Assembly: GCA_029563035.1 (NCBI GenBank)
Contig: JAKQTP010000231.1
Location: 1-22,953, forward strand
Direction of reading: 5' to 3'
Origin: an archaeon
GTDB taxonomy: Archaea > Iainarchaeota > Iainarchaeia > CSSED10-239
DNA length: 22,953 nucleotides
Below are positions 13,052 to 19,149 of the stretch, piece after piece. The position numbers and the translations under genes are program-made. The first letter of the stretch is position 1; every line of letters starts with the position of its first letter. The notes under the pieces were generated by a model. That model saw only the letters and a program-made list of their open reading frames with translations. It made no database searches and had not been told where the DNA came from.

Positions 13052-13879
13052 TTAAAGTATATTATTAAAAACTTCAGTCCATCCAATAAATGGATTTGTT
13101 TCTTCATCACTTGATGGTTCTTTAATATATTTTATCATAACAACATCTGATGGCCCCACACTTTTATTTATTGTCAAATACATCACATTATTAACGATCT
13201 TCATTGATTTTATTTTCACATTGATATCATTAACTTTCACTTGAAATCCGTCCACTTTAAATCCTTTATTATTCAAATCATTATAATTATATATCATTTC
13301 AATAACATCGGGAGTTAATTTTTCGATCGTTTTATGTATACAAGTAAATGGTGGCATCCAATTGGTTGTTGTGAATGTCACTTCAGGACCATAACTATAA
13401 AACACATTTTGACTTTCATTCCATATGTATTTTCCATATGATCGTACATAATAAGGTGTGTTTGGAGACAAACCAGTAATTACACTATAAAAAGAACCAT
13501 TACCACTACCATTAATAGTAAATGAGTCCTCAACTGTCGGATCGGGATTGGTGTCCCAACAAACACCTCTGGCCAAAGCAGTCACCTTTGGGGTTACCAT
13601 ATCATTTATAACACCACCACTAATTGCTGTTACCGCAGTGACAAATATATAATTCGTATTTACTGTGGTATCAGTTTTAGCTCGTTCCTTTGCAGCTTCA
13701 ACTTCAATAGCTTGAAGATCAAACGGATTATGTGTTGATTTCACTGACATAAATAAATTCTCGGTAGCTATTGGCGATGGTGGATCATTTGGTTTATTAG
13801 TTTTAGTTGCAACCACGGCCATTGCAATAACACCAATTCCTAAAAGAATTGATATAATAAGTAAAGTTTTATTTTTCAT
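13052..13879 (-). CDS. Membrane-anchored or secreted protein with FN3-like and SwmB-like domains, 275 aa
   Basis: Residues 5-25 are a signal anchor or signal peptide (TLLIISILLGIGVIAMAVVA); there is no lipobox Cys. About residues 76-170 match the FN3-like repeats common in Bacteroidota surface proteins: ARGVCWDTNPDPTV, then 'GSGNGSFYSVITGLSPNTPYYVRSYGK' (split over about 124-150), then YGPEVTFTTT. About 190-265 resembles a SwmB-type repeat ('GFKVDGFQVKVNDINVKIKS', 'VMYLTINKSVGPSDVVMIKY'). Both are carbohydrate- or protein-binding folds of exported proteins. The tnpB element lies directly upstream, so the native promoter of this gene is not visible and read-through from the element is likely. 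Role unknown. Confidence 0.75.
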   Translation of the reverse strand: MKNKTLLIISILLGIGVIAMAVVATKTNKPNDPPSPIATENLFMSVKSTHNPFDLQAIEVEAAKERAKTDTTVNTNYIFVTAVTAISGGVINDMVTPKVTALARGVCWDTNPDPTVEDSFTINGSGNGSFYSVITGLSPNTPYYVRSYGKYIWNESQNVFYSYGPEVTFTTTNWMPPFTCIHKTIEKLTPDVIEMIYNYNDLNNKGFKVDGFQVKVNDINVKIKSMKIVNNVMYLTINKSVGPSDVVMIKYIKEPSSDEETNPFIGWTEVFNNIL

Positions 13880-13904
13880 GATTTGTAATTTTAAAAGTAC
13901 TACA

Positions 13905-14050
13905 TCTATGAACTCTGACTACTTCCACCACTAAAGTGGTGGGGTTCTTGGGGCAAGCATAGTGCAACCACTTACTTTATGCCCACAAAGGGATAGTCCT
14001 TCCCTCTCTATATTTTTAGCAGCATTCAAATCTCTGTTGTGATATGTTCC
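13905..14050 (-). ncRNA. Predicted omega RNA of TnpB (approximate)
   Basis: TnpB nucleases use a guide RNA (omega RNA) transcribed from the 3' end of tnpB and the right end of the element, with the guide lying just outside it. The perfect hairpin at 13925-13942 is the expected 3' scaffold stem. If the right end is near 13905, the guide would read into the leader of the FN3-like gene. Start and end are inferred from the family, not mapped. Confidence 0.4.
13925..13942. repeat. Right-end hairpin of the tnpB element
   Basis: CCACCACTAAAGTGGTGG is a perfect inverted repeat (eight-base arms, two-base loop) that overlaps the last codons of tnpB. Subterminal hairpins of this kind are the sites recognised by Y1 transposases. 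Confidence 0.75.
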
Positions 14051-15085
14051 ACAAACAGGACAAGTCCATTCTCTTATGGACAAATCTTTTATGTTTGTGT
14101 TTTTATATCCACATTCAAAGCAAGTCTGACTACTTGCAAACCACTTGTCTATCTTGACAAGATTATCACATTTGTATTCAAGCATATTAACAAACTTACT
14201 CCAGCCACAATCTGATATTGCTTGTGCGAGATGATAGTTTTTCATCATTCCCTTTACATTCAAAGTTTCTATACATATTATAGAATAATTATTTGCTATC
14301 CATGTACTTATTTTATGCAAATAATCATTTCTTTGAAAGGTAATGCGTTCATGTAATTTTGCAACTTGTCTTACAGACTTCTTCCAGTTATTTGACTGTT
14401 CTTCTCTTTTTTTGTTTTTTTGATATCTCCTGCTTGCAGTTCTTTGCAATACTCTTAATTTTTTAAGATTTGATTTCAAGTGTTTTTGGTTTTCAAACAC
14501 AGTTCCATCACTTAATGTTGCAAAGTCCTTAATGCCAATATCAATACCAACTGACTTGTTATTATTCAACTTAGGTTTATCCATAGTCTCATATAGTACT
14601 GAAATGAAATATTTACCAGTATTTGTATGAGTTATAGTATAGGATTTAATTGTTCCTTTAATTTGTTTGTTATGTCCCTTGTATATTTTAATAGTTCCAA
14701 TTTTTGCTGTTTTGACAGTCCAATTATCATAATCAATTGCACAAGCAACTGGTATTCTGAAACTATCTTTTATTCCTTTCTTCTTAAATTTAGGATAACC
14801 ATTACCACCTTTTCTGAAAAAGTTCTGATATGCTTTATCAAGATTTTTGATTACTTGTTGTAATGCTTGACTTGGGCATTCCTTTAAGTATTCTAATTCA
14901 GACTTCAGCTTGGGTAGTTGGTTAATGAGTTCAAATGCTGAAAGCGTTGTACCATCTTTTTTATATGCACCAATCTTCCTATCAAGCATCACATTATACA
15001 CCTTTCTACAACAACCACAAGATTGTTTTATCAAGGTTTTCTGTGCCTTGGTAGGATTAAGTTCATATTTGATGGCTCTAAGCAT
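13931..15085 (-). CDS. tnpB: TnpB, RNA-guided DNA endonuclease of IS200/IS605 family, 384 aa
   Basis: TnpB is the ancestor of Cas12; it uses an omega RNA to cut donor sites and so favours retention of the element. Visible are the N-terminal helix-turn-helix and wedge start (MLRAIKYELNPTKAQKTLI), 'NFFRKGGNGYPKFKKKG' (88-104), RuvC-I GIDIGIKDFATLS with D182, RuvC-II IICIETLNVKGM with E273, the four-Cys zinc finger C322/C325/C342/C345 and RuvC-III NRDLNAAKNI with D352. The length (384) is normal and all catalytic residues are kept, so it should be active and is not a nuclease-dead TldR-type repressor. The start overlaps the stop of a tnpA remnant by eight bases. A promoter lies within the element. 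Confidence 0.95.
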   Translation of the reverse strand: MLRAIKYELNPTKAQKTLIKQSCGCCRKVYNVMLDRKIGAYKKDGTTLSAFELINQLPKLKSELEYLKECPSQALQQVIKNLDKAYQNFFRKGGNGYPKFKKKGIKDSFRIPVACAIDYDNWTVKTAKIGTIKIYKGHNKQIKGTIKSYTITHTNTGKYFISVLYETMDKPKLNNNKSVGIDIGIKDFATLSDGTVFENQKHLKSNLKKLRVLQRTASRRYQKNKKREEQSNNWKKSVRQVAKLHERITFQRNDYLHKISTWIANNYSIICIETLNVKGMMKNYHLAQAISDCGWSKFVNMLEYKCDNLVKIDKWFASSQTCFECGYKNTNIKDLSIREWTCPVCGTYHNRDLNAAKNIEREGLSLCGHKVSGCTMLAPRTPPL

Positions 15086-15140
15086 TCTTTTTATTTTCTA
15101 TATATTTCCTTACAGTTTCTTCACTTATAGAACCTATTGT
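15078..15140 (-). pseudogene. Possible C-terminal remnant of tnpA (Y1 transposase)
   Basis: Directly upstream of tnpB one frame reads TIGSISEETVRKYIENKKNA and a TAG stop that overlaps the tnpB start by eight bases. The 'GxxSEETVRKYIENQ' ending is typical of the C-terminus of IS200/IS605 TnpA, and tnpA-tnpB overlaps are common. A TAA lies just before it (15141-15143) and no HUH or catalytic Tyr region is present, so this would be a deletion remnant. The match is short and by memory of the family. Confidence 0.45.
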
Positions 15141-15211
15141 TTATTGTGCTTCGGTTCTTTCATATTTTATGTTCTTTATCGGTGGTTAAATAGTCGCTAA
15201 ACTAATTTTTA

Positions 15212-15244
15212 CAAAAATACATTAAAAATATTTTAAAAAACAAA
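15212..15244 (-). promoter_or_regulatory. tnpB: Promoter within the tnpB element
   Basis: On the minus strand TTTG (15241-15244) is followed by 21 bases and TATTTTTG at 15212-15219, a perfect TAnnTTTG. The predicted transcript start is near 15206, about 120 bases upstream of tnpB. It lacks the TTTGG(T/A) extension of the promoters of flanking genes, as expected for an element with its own history. Confidence 0.55.
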
Positions 15245-15259
15245 ATCTTTTTTTAAAGG

Positions 15260-15300
15260 CTGCTTTCATCCCACAACTAAAGAAGTGGGTTTTCCCGCAG
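15260..15300. repeat. Left-end hairpin of the tnpB element
   Basis: An imperfect hairpin with an outer CTGC/GCAG pair (15260-15263 with 15297-15300) and an inner CCCAC/GTGGG stem (15270-15274 with 15285-15289) around the loop AACTAAAGAA. The loop core CTAAAG is shared with the right-end hairpin. It starts just after the amidase stop. Confidence 0.7.
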
Positions 15301-15305
15301 ATTAA

Positions 15306-16136
15306 TCATAAATTTTGAATTGTTTTTAACATATCAATCAATTCGGGTTGTGGGTGACAATCAGATTTGTCTTTCCTGAAACTAACATGTGTCCAGACAC
15401 CGGGTTTACCATCTATCGCATCTGATGAAAACTCAAACATATCTTCATTAAATGTGAGAGGAATACCATATCTATCTCTCCAAAGCAACAATAATTCACC
15501 AACGGTTCTTATTTGTTTTTCAGTATATTTTTCAAAATAATAATATCCCCTAAAGCCTTCTGGATAATATTGTATTGGGGTATCAACCACCCCACCATAA
15601 TCATTATAATATTTATTTGTGTCAGTTCCTTTCAGATTCCATTTACCCAACTTATATTTTTTGGTTTTGAAGAATTTAAGTGAACCACTTCCTTTGGTTA
15701 GACCACCCCAATTGTCAAGTTCAATACCTATAGAATGTTTGTCAAGATAGTGACTATTTGTGCCAATACCAAGATGATATGCCCAATATTTACTACTGAA
15801 TAATTGCCACGGTGTACCATCCCGATCAACAATTATTGTAGTCCCAACATTATGTTTATTTCGTATCCATGAATTTACATCACCATCAATATGTGGACCA
15901 GATACCGTATGATGAAGAACAATTTGTTTTTTTTGATATTCGTTTTTGAAATATTTATTTTCCGGATATATATACCATTGTATTTTACTCAAATTCAATG
16001 GTTTTAAATCTTCCCAAATATTAATTGGAACATCAGGTATTGTAGTGGATGACATTGTTGGTGTTGGTTGAGGTTTCTCAATAGGCACTGGCGTTGCAAT
16101 ATTATTTTTTTTGAATAAATTCAAACAAGGATTCAT
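15306..16136 (-). CDS. N-acetylmuramoyl-L-alanine amidase (Amidase_2/PGRP fold), probable endolysin, 276 aa
   Basis: The enzyme cuts the bond between N-acetylmuramic acid and L-alanine in peptidoglycan. I use ATG 16134-16136 (MNPCLNLFKK); the longer reading needs a GTG. A Pro/Thr-rich linker (residues 15-40) precedes the catalytic domain: QIVLHHTVSG (71-80, zinc ligand His), VDRDGTPWQLF (103-113), HSIGIELDNWGG (134-145) and GVWTHVSFRKDKSDCHPQPEL (H250, K255, C260), which give the His/His/Cys zinc site and the Lys of T7-lysozyme-like amidases. There is no signal peptide, as in canonical phage endolysins that need a holin. The first 35 bases overlap the upstream Cys-rich gene. The tnpB element is inserted right after the stop. 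Confidence 0.9.
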   Translation of the reverse strand: MNPCLNLFKKNNIATPVPIEKPQPTPTMSSTTIPDVPINIWEDLKPLNLSKIQWYIYPENKYFKNEYQKKQIVLHHTVSGPHIDGDVNSWIRNKHNVGTTIIVDRDGTPWQLFSSKYWAYHLGIGTNSHYLDKHSIGIELDNWGGLTKGSGSLKFFKTKKYKLGKWNLKGTDTNKYYNDYGGVVDTPIQYYPEGFRGYYYFEKYTEKQIRTVGELLLLWRDRYGIPLTFNEDMFEFSSDAIDGKPGVWTHVSFRKDKSDCHPQPELIDMLKTIQNL

Positions 16137-16302
16137 AATATTCACACATTTTTACACATTTTATTCCCCATTGTTTTGGGTGGGAACATTTCCATATTTT
16201 ATTGTATTTACATTCCGATATTTTATTTTCTTCTTGACTAAGTTCTTTTGGTTTTAAAATTACAACTTCATTTGTTTCATTTTTCATATTAATAAATAAC
16301 AT
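16102..16302 (-). CDS. Small Cys/His-rich protein, 66 aa
   Basis: The C-terminal half has the ligand pattern C-x7-C-x-H-x7-C-x3-C (ECKYNKIWKCSHPKQWGIKC then VKMCEYYE). It could bind zinc or an iron-sulphur cluster. The same spacing at its second half appears at the C-terminus of the 138-residue protein at 18001-18417, so the two share a module. The N-terminal half is a charged linker. ATG 16300-16302 directly follows the upstream stop; a second ATG at 16285-16287 is an equally good start. The 3' end overlaps the amidase start by 35 bases. Function unknown. Confidence 0.65.
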   Translation of the reverse strand: MLFINMKNETNEVVILKPKELSQEENKISECKYNKIWKCSHPKQWGIKCVKMCEYYESLFEFIQKK

Positions 16303-16749
16303 TTAAAAATGGTGAAAGTCAGTTTCTTTGACACCTTTTTGTTGTCTCCAGTAAACCGCCATCTCCTTGCAATGTCGAGCTATTTCCTCACCATTAGAAA
16401 TTGCATAAACAGTAAGAAATGGTTTAAATGGTTCTGATGTTATTATTTGAACTGTTGATAAACCAAAAATCCTTTGCCACAATGGTTTCATAACTCTTAT
16501 TGATTTTATTCTGAAATATTGTATTTCCACTTTTCGAACATAAAAAACACCTTTTCTTTCGACAATGGTTTCACTATTCTCGTCAAATATAAATACCCAA
16601 CATTCGATTACTGCAAACTTCCATAACCACCAAATAACCAGTAAAAGATAAAAATATTGGCCTGTGTATGAAAATTGACCGGCGCCTATAATTGCCAATA
16701 TAAACCACAATATATTAGCCCATTGTGATGGTTTAACTCTCATTTTCAT
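16303..16749 (-). CDS. Membrane protein with bacterial PH domain (YdbS/DUF304-like), 148 aa
   Basis: Two hydrophobic segments lie at about residues 10-26 (ANILWFILAIIGAGQF) and 32-52 (FYLLLVIWWLWKFAVIECW). They are followed by a beta-rich domain of about 80 residues (FIFDENSETIVERKGVFYVR, VEIQYFRIKSIRVMKPLWQR, TVQIITSE) and a final helix (EIARHCKEMAVYWRQQ). This order and the 'I....I..V......R.FG..TV.I.T' pattern match bacterial PH_2/DUF304 proteins, which sit in the inner membrane with the PH fold in the cytoplasm. Their job in phages is unknown. The ATG overlaps the upstream stop as ATGA. It belongs to the amidase operon. Confidence 0.8.
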   Translation of the reverse strand: MKMRVKPSQWANILWFILAIIGAGQFSYTGQYFYLLLVIWWLWKFAVIECWVFIFDENSETIVERKGVFYVRKVEIQYFRIKSIRVMKPLWQRIFGLSTVQIITSEPFKPFLTVYAISNGEEIARHCKEMAVYWRQQKGVKETDFHHF

Positions 16750-17078
16750 ATTTCAGTCGGTATTAAAGATAAGAGTTTTTCTCTATCTGATAGTTCGATA
16801 ATTTGACTCCAATATTTTGGCATCTTTTTTAATACTATATTCATTTGTTTATCTGAAATTCTTCCATATCTTAATAATTGTTTTGCGATAGAGGAAAGAA
16901 TTTTTCCATCAACACCAGTAAAGCCAATACCATTATAATGCTTAGTAGATAAAGAGTTTTGTTCGTCAAGAGTTTGGCACTGGTATATCCTAATGAGTGC
17001 TTTTGCCGCCCATACCGGATCTGTTGCCAATTTTAACCTTACAAATCCTTTAATCTGTATTTTTGTTGGTTTTTTCAT
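16746..17078 (-). CDS. Conserved small hypothetical protein, 110 aa
   Basis: An all-helical basic protein: KGFVRLKLATDPVWAAKALIRIYQCQT (about residues 10-36), then 'LSTKHYNGIGFTGVDGKILSS' (about 43-63) and 'YGRISDKQMNIVLKKMPKYW' (about 71-90). The 'DEQ...T...N..GF...D...L......GR.S.KQ......M.KYW.QI' pattern recurs in phage and mobile-element proteins of unknown function, where it may represent a small nucleic-acid-associated module; I do not know an activity. It is the first gene after the promoter at 17102-17133, with a leader of about 18 bases, which fixes the ATG. Confidence 0.78.
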   Translation of the reverse strand: MKKPTKIQIKGFVRLKLATDPVWAAKALIRIYQCQTLDEQNSLSTKHYNGIGFTGVDGKILSSIAKQLLRYGRISDKQMNIVLKKMPKYWSQIIELSDREKLLSLIPTEI

Positions 17079-17101
17079 TTCTTTTGCATTTTCTTACTAT
17101 G

Positions 17102-17133
17102 CAAAGATAAAAACTTTATATTAAATAACCAAA
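17102..17133 (-). promoter_or_regulatory. Bacteroidota-type promoter for the amidase operon
   Basis: On the minus strand AATTTGGT (TTTG at 17130-17133) is followed by exactly 20 bases and TATCTTTG at 17102-17109, a perfect TAnnTTTG. The predicted transcript start is near 17096, with a leader of about 18 bases to the ATG at 17078. The upstream box lies inside a small palindrome (17128-17142). Confidence 0.85.
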
Positions 17134-17142
17134 TTTTTTGGT
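17128..17142 (-). terminator. Possible weak hairpin at the end of the preceding operon
   Basis: ACCAAATTTTTTGGT forms a six-base stem with a three-base loop seven bases after the stop at 17150. It is followed by AT-rich DNA and overlaps the -33 box of the next promoter. The stem is short, so it may simply reflect the promoter box. Confidence 0.25.
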
Positions 17143-17149
17143 ATAATTT

Positions 17150-17494
17150 TTATGTAAAAAATAATTTTTTTATGTCATCATTAGTTTTAAAGCTCCATTG
17201 TGGATTTACAGCAACCCAATCTCCCCCCACTTTTTTCCAATCATATTTGATCTCATCAAGTGTTTCTTGATTCTGATAGCTGTATGTTTCAAAAAAACGA
17301 CAATATAATGGATCTAATTTAAGTTTTCCAACAATTTCAGTTGCAAGATGTTCTGATGCATTTGTTACTGAAACACCAATATCAAGATCAATAAAACATA
17401 TATACGTCATGTTATTTTCTGTACAAATACAAATTCTATATTCAGACGGATAGTGACCAAAACCTTTAATTTTATGTATAAAATCTATTTTCAT
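17150..17494 (-). CDS. Hypothetical protein, 114 aa
   Basis: A mixed alpha/beta protein: KIDFIHKIKGFGHYPSEYRI, then ICICTENNMTYICFIDLDIG (about residues 21-40), a helix ASEHLATEIVGKLKL and a C-terminal part with CRFFETYSYQNQETLDEIKY and WVAVNPQW. The 'CRFFETY....LDEI.Y.W......NP.W' ending resembles a family of small unknowns in plasmids and phages. No activity is known to me. The ATG overlaps the stop of the MazG-like gene as ATGA. It is the last gene of the upstream unit. Confidence 0.7.
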   Translation of the reverse strand: MKIDFIHKIKGFGHYPSEYRICICTENNMTYICFIDLDIGVSVTNASEHLATEIVGKLKLDPLYCRFFETYSYQNQETLDEIKYDWKKVGGDWVAVNPQWSFKTNDDIKKLFFT

Positions 17495-17823
17495 GTGTTA
17501 ATTTTTTTATCAATTGTATCATATAACATTTGGATGTTGATTTGTTCACGTGCTGCTGCGTCAAATAATAACATAAAACATTCAGCAAATCCATTTAAAA
17601 TCTTATCTTTTTTTTCTCTTAAAATTTTCAATGCTATTTCATTGTCATAAGAATAAACGCCTTGATGCAACGATTTTAAATCCTTATTGAGTTTATCAAT
17701 TTCTGGTTTAAGATTATGAATGATAGACGTACTAATTCGGTATTGACCGAACGAATCGTTACACCATTTTTCTATTCTGGTTTGTAACTTTTGAATATCA
17801 CATATTTCGTTTGTTATCTCCAT
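17491..17823 (-). CDS. MazG-like / DUF550-type nucleotide pyrophosphohydrolase, probable, 110 aa
   Basis: Members of the all-alpha NTP pyrophosphatase superfamily hydrolyse (d)NTPs to monophosphates. The N-terminal WCNDSFGQYRISTSIIHNLKPEI (about residues 20-42) matches the 'W....FG......G...HL.KE..EL' opening of DUF550 enzymes. The C-terminal NGFAECFMLLFDAAAREQIN (about 76-95) matches the 'E.AD...L..DAARR.G' helix that carries metal-binding acidic residues. Here the acidic positions are only partly kept (KPEIDKL, FAECFMLLFDA), so activity is uncertain. The last helix ends in IDKKINT. Its length is near the small end of the family. It overlaps its neighbour by ATGA. Confidence 0.6.
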   Translation of the reverse strand: MEITNEICDIQKLQTRIEKWCNDSFGQYRISTSIIHNLKPEIDKLNKDLKSLHQGVYSYDNEIALKILREKKDKILNGFAECFMLLFDAAAREQINIQMLYDTIDKKINT

Positions 17824-18004
17824 GTCTTTTATGAATTACGCTTAATGTTATATTTAATACACACATCATTATTGTTAATAATACCACTAAAAAAAAACCA
17901 ATGGATTTATATTCTGTAGGTATTGCTGGTAAAAATAAACCGATCGGTATAAAAACCACAAGATTTAAAAAAATTATCAATAAAATAAAATGTGTTGTTT
18001 TCAT
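17798..18004 (-). CDS. Small two-span membrane protein, 68 aa
   Basis: Two hydrophobic segments are clear at about residues 6-27 (FILLIIFLNLVVFIPIGLFL) and 35-56 (IGFFLVVLLTIMMCVLNITL), joined by a short loop (PAIPTEYKS) and ending in a basic tail (HKRHGDNKRNM). The hairpin topology with both ends probably in the cytoplasm would suit a holin-like or other small inner-membrane protein. Nothing more specific is visible, and the amidase is two operons away. The ATG overlaps the upstream stop as ATGA, and the 3' end overlaps the MazG-like gene by 26 bases. Confidence 0.68.
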   Translation of the reverse strand: MKTTHFILLIIFLNLVVFIPIGLFLPAIPTEYKSIGFFLVVLLTIMMCVLNITLSVIHKRHGDNKRNM

Positions 18005-18417
18005 TTTTGTTCAAATTTTTCACAAATACCTAAACATCTTTTTATATTCACTTCTCTATGTGTACATTTATTTCTTCCTTGTGCTTCATCAAAATATCGA
18101 CAATCTTCGGCAAATAATTTGTTTAGTAATTTAAAGTCATTATCAAATTCTTTCAAAACTATTTTACGTCCGTTTTTAGGAACGTACAAAATACCAAAAT
18201 AATTGATTTCAATACAATTATGTCGACAAATTTCAATTTTTGATGGTATGTTATTTATAATTGTCTTTATAACTGTACCCTGCTTTACCCATTCCATCAA
18301 ATCAGTTCCGAGGATGTTAAAAATTATTTTTTTTAATTGTTCGTCTTCTAAATCGAACAATAAATCAAACATGGGTTTTCCAAACTCTTCAATTCGATTA
18401 AGAAAATTTTGTTTCAT
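18001..18417 (-). CDS. Hypothetical protein with C-terminal Cys/His module, 138 aa
   Basis: The first 95 residues include an N-terminal helical part (MKQNFLNRIEEFGKPMFDLL...) and a beta-rich stretch (EICRHNCIEINYFGILYVP). The last 45 carry the pattern C-x11-C-x-H-x7-C-x3-C (EDCRYFDEAQGRNKCTHRE then KRCLGICEKFEQ). The second half of this motif has the same spacing as the protein at 16102-16302, which suggests a shared zinc or iron-sulphur module. No enzyme family is recognised. Both ends overlap neighbours by ATGA. Confidence 0.7.
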   Translation of the reverse strand: MKQNFLNRIEEFGKPMFDLLFDLEDEQLKKIIFNILGTDLMEWVKQGTVIKTIINNIPSKIEICRHNCIEINYFGILYVPKNGRKIVLKEFDNDFKLLNKLFAEDCRYFDEAQGRNKCTHREVNIKRCLGICEKFEQK

Positions 18418-18791
18418 ATCATTTTTAATGCAAAATATAACCCTTTTTCAATTGCATCTTCATACGTTTTATAATCAGATGTATATAAAGTATCAGTAGA
18501 AATATCTTTCCTACGATCTTTTTTACCAATCATACATTTATATAAATCAGAAATATTTGACTCCTGTACTAACACATTAATATTATGTTTTTCTCTTAAC
18601 CATTTTTGTAAAAATGATTGTGTTGGTGCATGAATATTTTTTCCATGAAATTTTTCTCTCACTCTATTCACATCATGTAATGGGTAACAATTACGAGTAT
18701 CCAAATGATACCACCATAAACAGCTCACATTAAAGCCTTTTTCTTTGGCTAATTTTGCAGTATTAAATGTTACCAATTTTTCTTCATTCAT
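18414..18791 (-). CDS. Conserved phage/mobile-element protein of unknown function, 125 aa
   Basis: The features 'FNTAKLAKEKGFNV' (9-22), 'APTQSFLQKWLREKHNINV' (55-73) and the C-terminal 'YKTYEDAIEKGLYFALKMI' (107-125) match a family widely found in Bacteroidota phages and mobile elements. Its members share 'TAKLAKEKGF', 'PTQSLLQKWLRE.H.I.V' and 'TYE.ALE.GL..AL'. The central part has a Trp-Trp-Tyr-His stretch (SCLWWYHLD). Its biochemical role is not known to me. The ATG lies 12 bases after the upstream stop; its stop overlaps the next gene by ATGA. Confidence 0.82.
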   Translation of the reverse strand: MNEEKLVTFNTAKLAKEKGFNVSCLWWYHLDTRNCYPLHDVNRVREKFHGKNIHAPTQSFLQKWLREKHNINVLVQESNISDLYKCMIGKKDRRKDISTDTLYTSDYKTYEDAIEKGLYFALKMI

Positions 18792-18803
18792 TTTTACATT
18801 ATT

Positions 18804-19145
18804 TTAATCAATAATAAAATCGTCAGTTGAACCACAATTGGGACATTTTGCTTTTTTTCGAAAATAATCTTTTGTAAACGAGTGTTCTGTCCACCATTTT
18901 TGAGTAAATAATAATTTTAAATGTCTTTTAACATCAAATATAAGTAATTTCCACGAATGTGTTCGTCCAACGTCAAGATTAATATATCTTGGTTTCCCCC
19001 ATATTGCAATATCTTCCAAAACTAGAGACAATGGATTATATCCAAACGGACGAGACGACCATTTGAATATTTTTTTCCATTGAATTTTAAAATACCAAAA
19101 ATCGTCCTGATCCCAACCACATTTTTTACAATATACAAATGCCAT
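18804..19145 (-). CDS. Zinc-ribbon protein of a conserved phage family, 113 aa
   Basis: CxxC pairs occur at both ends: CKKCGWDQDDFW at residues 6-17 and CPNCGSTDDFIID at 101-113. The ends thus probably come together to bind one zinc. The middle has KPRYINLD, a helix and QKWWTEHSFTKDYFRKK (82-98). The 'CKKCGWSQDDFW....KPR.......QKWWT..........CP.CG' layout is a recognisable conserved phage family of unknown role. There is no catalytic motif. It directly follows the AAA ATPase gene (four-base gap). Confidence 0.8.
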   Translation of the reverse strand: MAFVYCKKCGWDQDDFWYFKIQWKKIFKWSSRPFGYNPLSLVLEDIAIWGKPRYINLDVGRTHSWKLLIFDVKRHLKLLFTQKWWTEHSFTKDYFRKKAKCPNCGSTDDFIID

Positions 19146-19149
19146 AATT

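Larger units (their letters stand above)
13905..15302 (-). mobile_element. IS200/IS605-type element with tnpB, non-autonomous
   Basis: The element holds an intact tnpB, an internal promoter, imperfect hairpins at both ends and a 20-codon scrap resembling the tnpA C-terminus. IS200/IS605 elements have subterminal hairpins and no terminal inverted repeats or target duplication, which agrees with what is seen. It is inserted two to five bases after the amidase stop and 26 bases before the ATG of the FN3-like gene. Exact ends cannot be fixed by eye; I place them just outside the two hairpins. Without a functional tnpA it would need a Y1 transposase in trans. Confidence 0.75.

Noticed and set aside
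13931..15085. TnpB as a nuclease-dead repressor (TldR-like)
   Set aside because: D182, E273 and D352 and the four zinc Cys are all present, so it is expected to be an active nuclease.
14627..15200. Plus-strand frames over tnpB and its left end
   Set aside because: They are shadows of tnpB and AT-rich left-end DNA, with no motif and no promoter on that strand.
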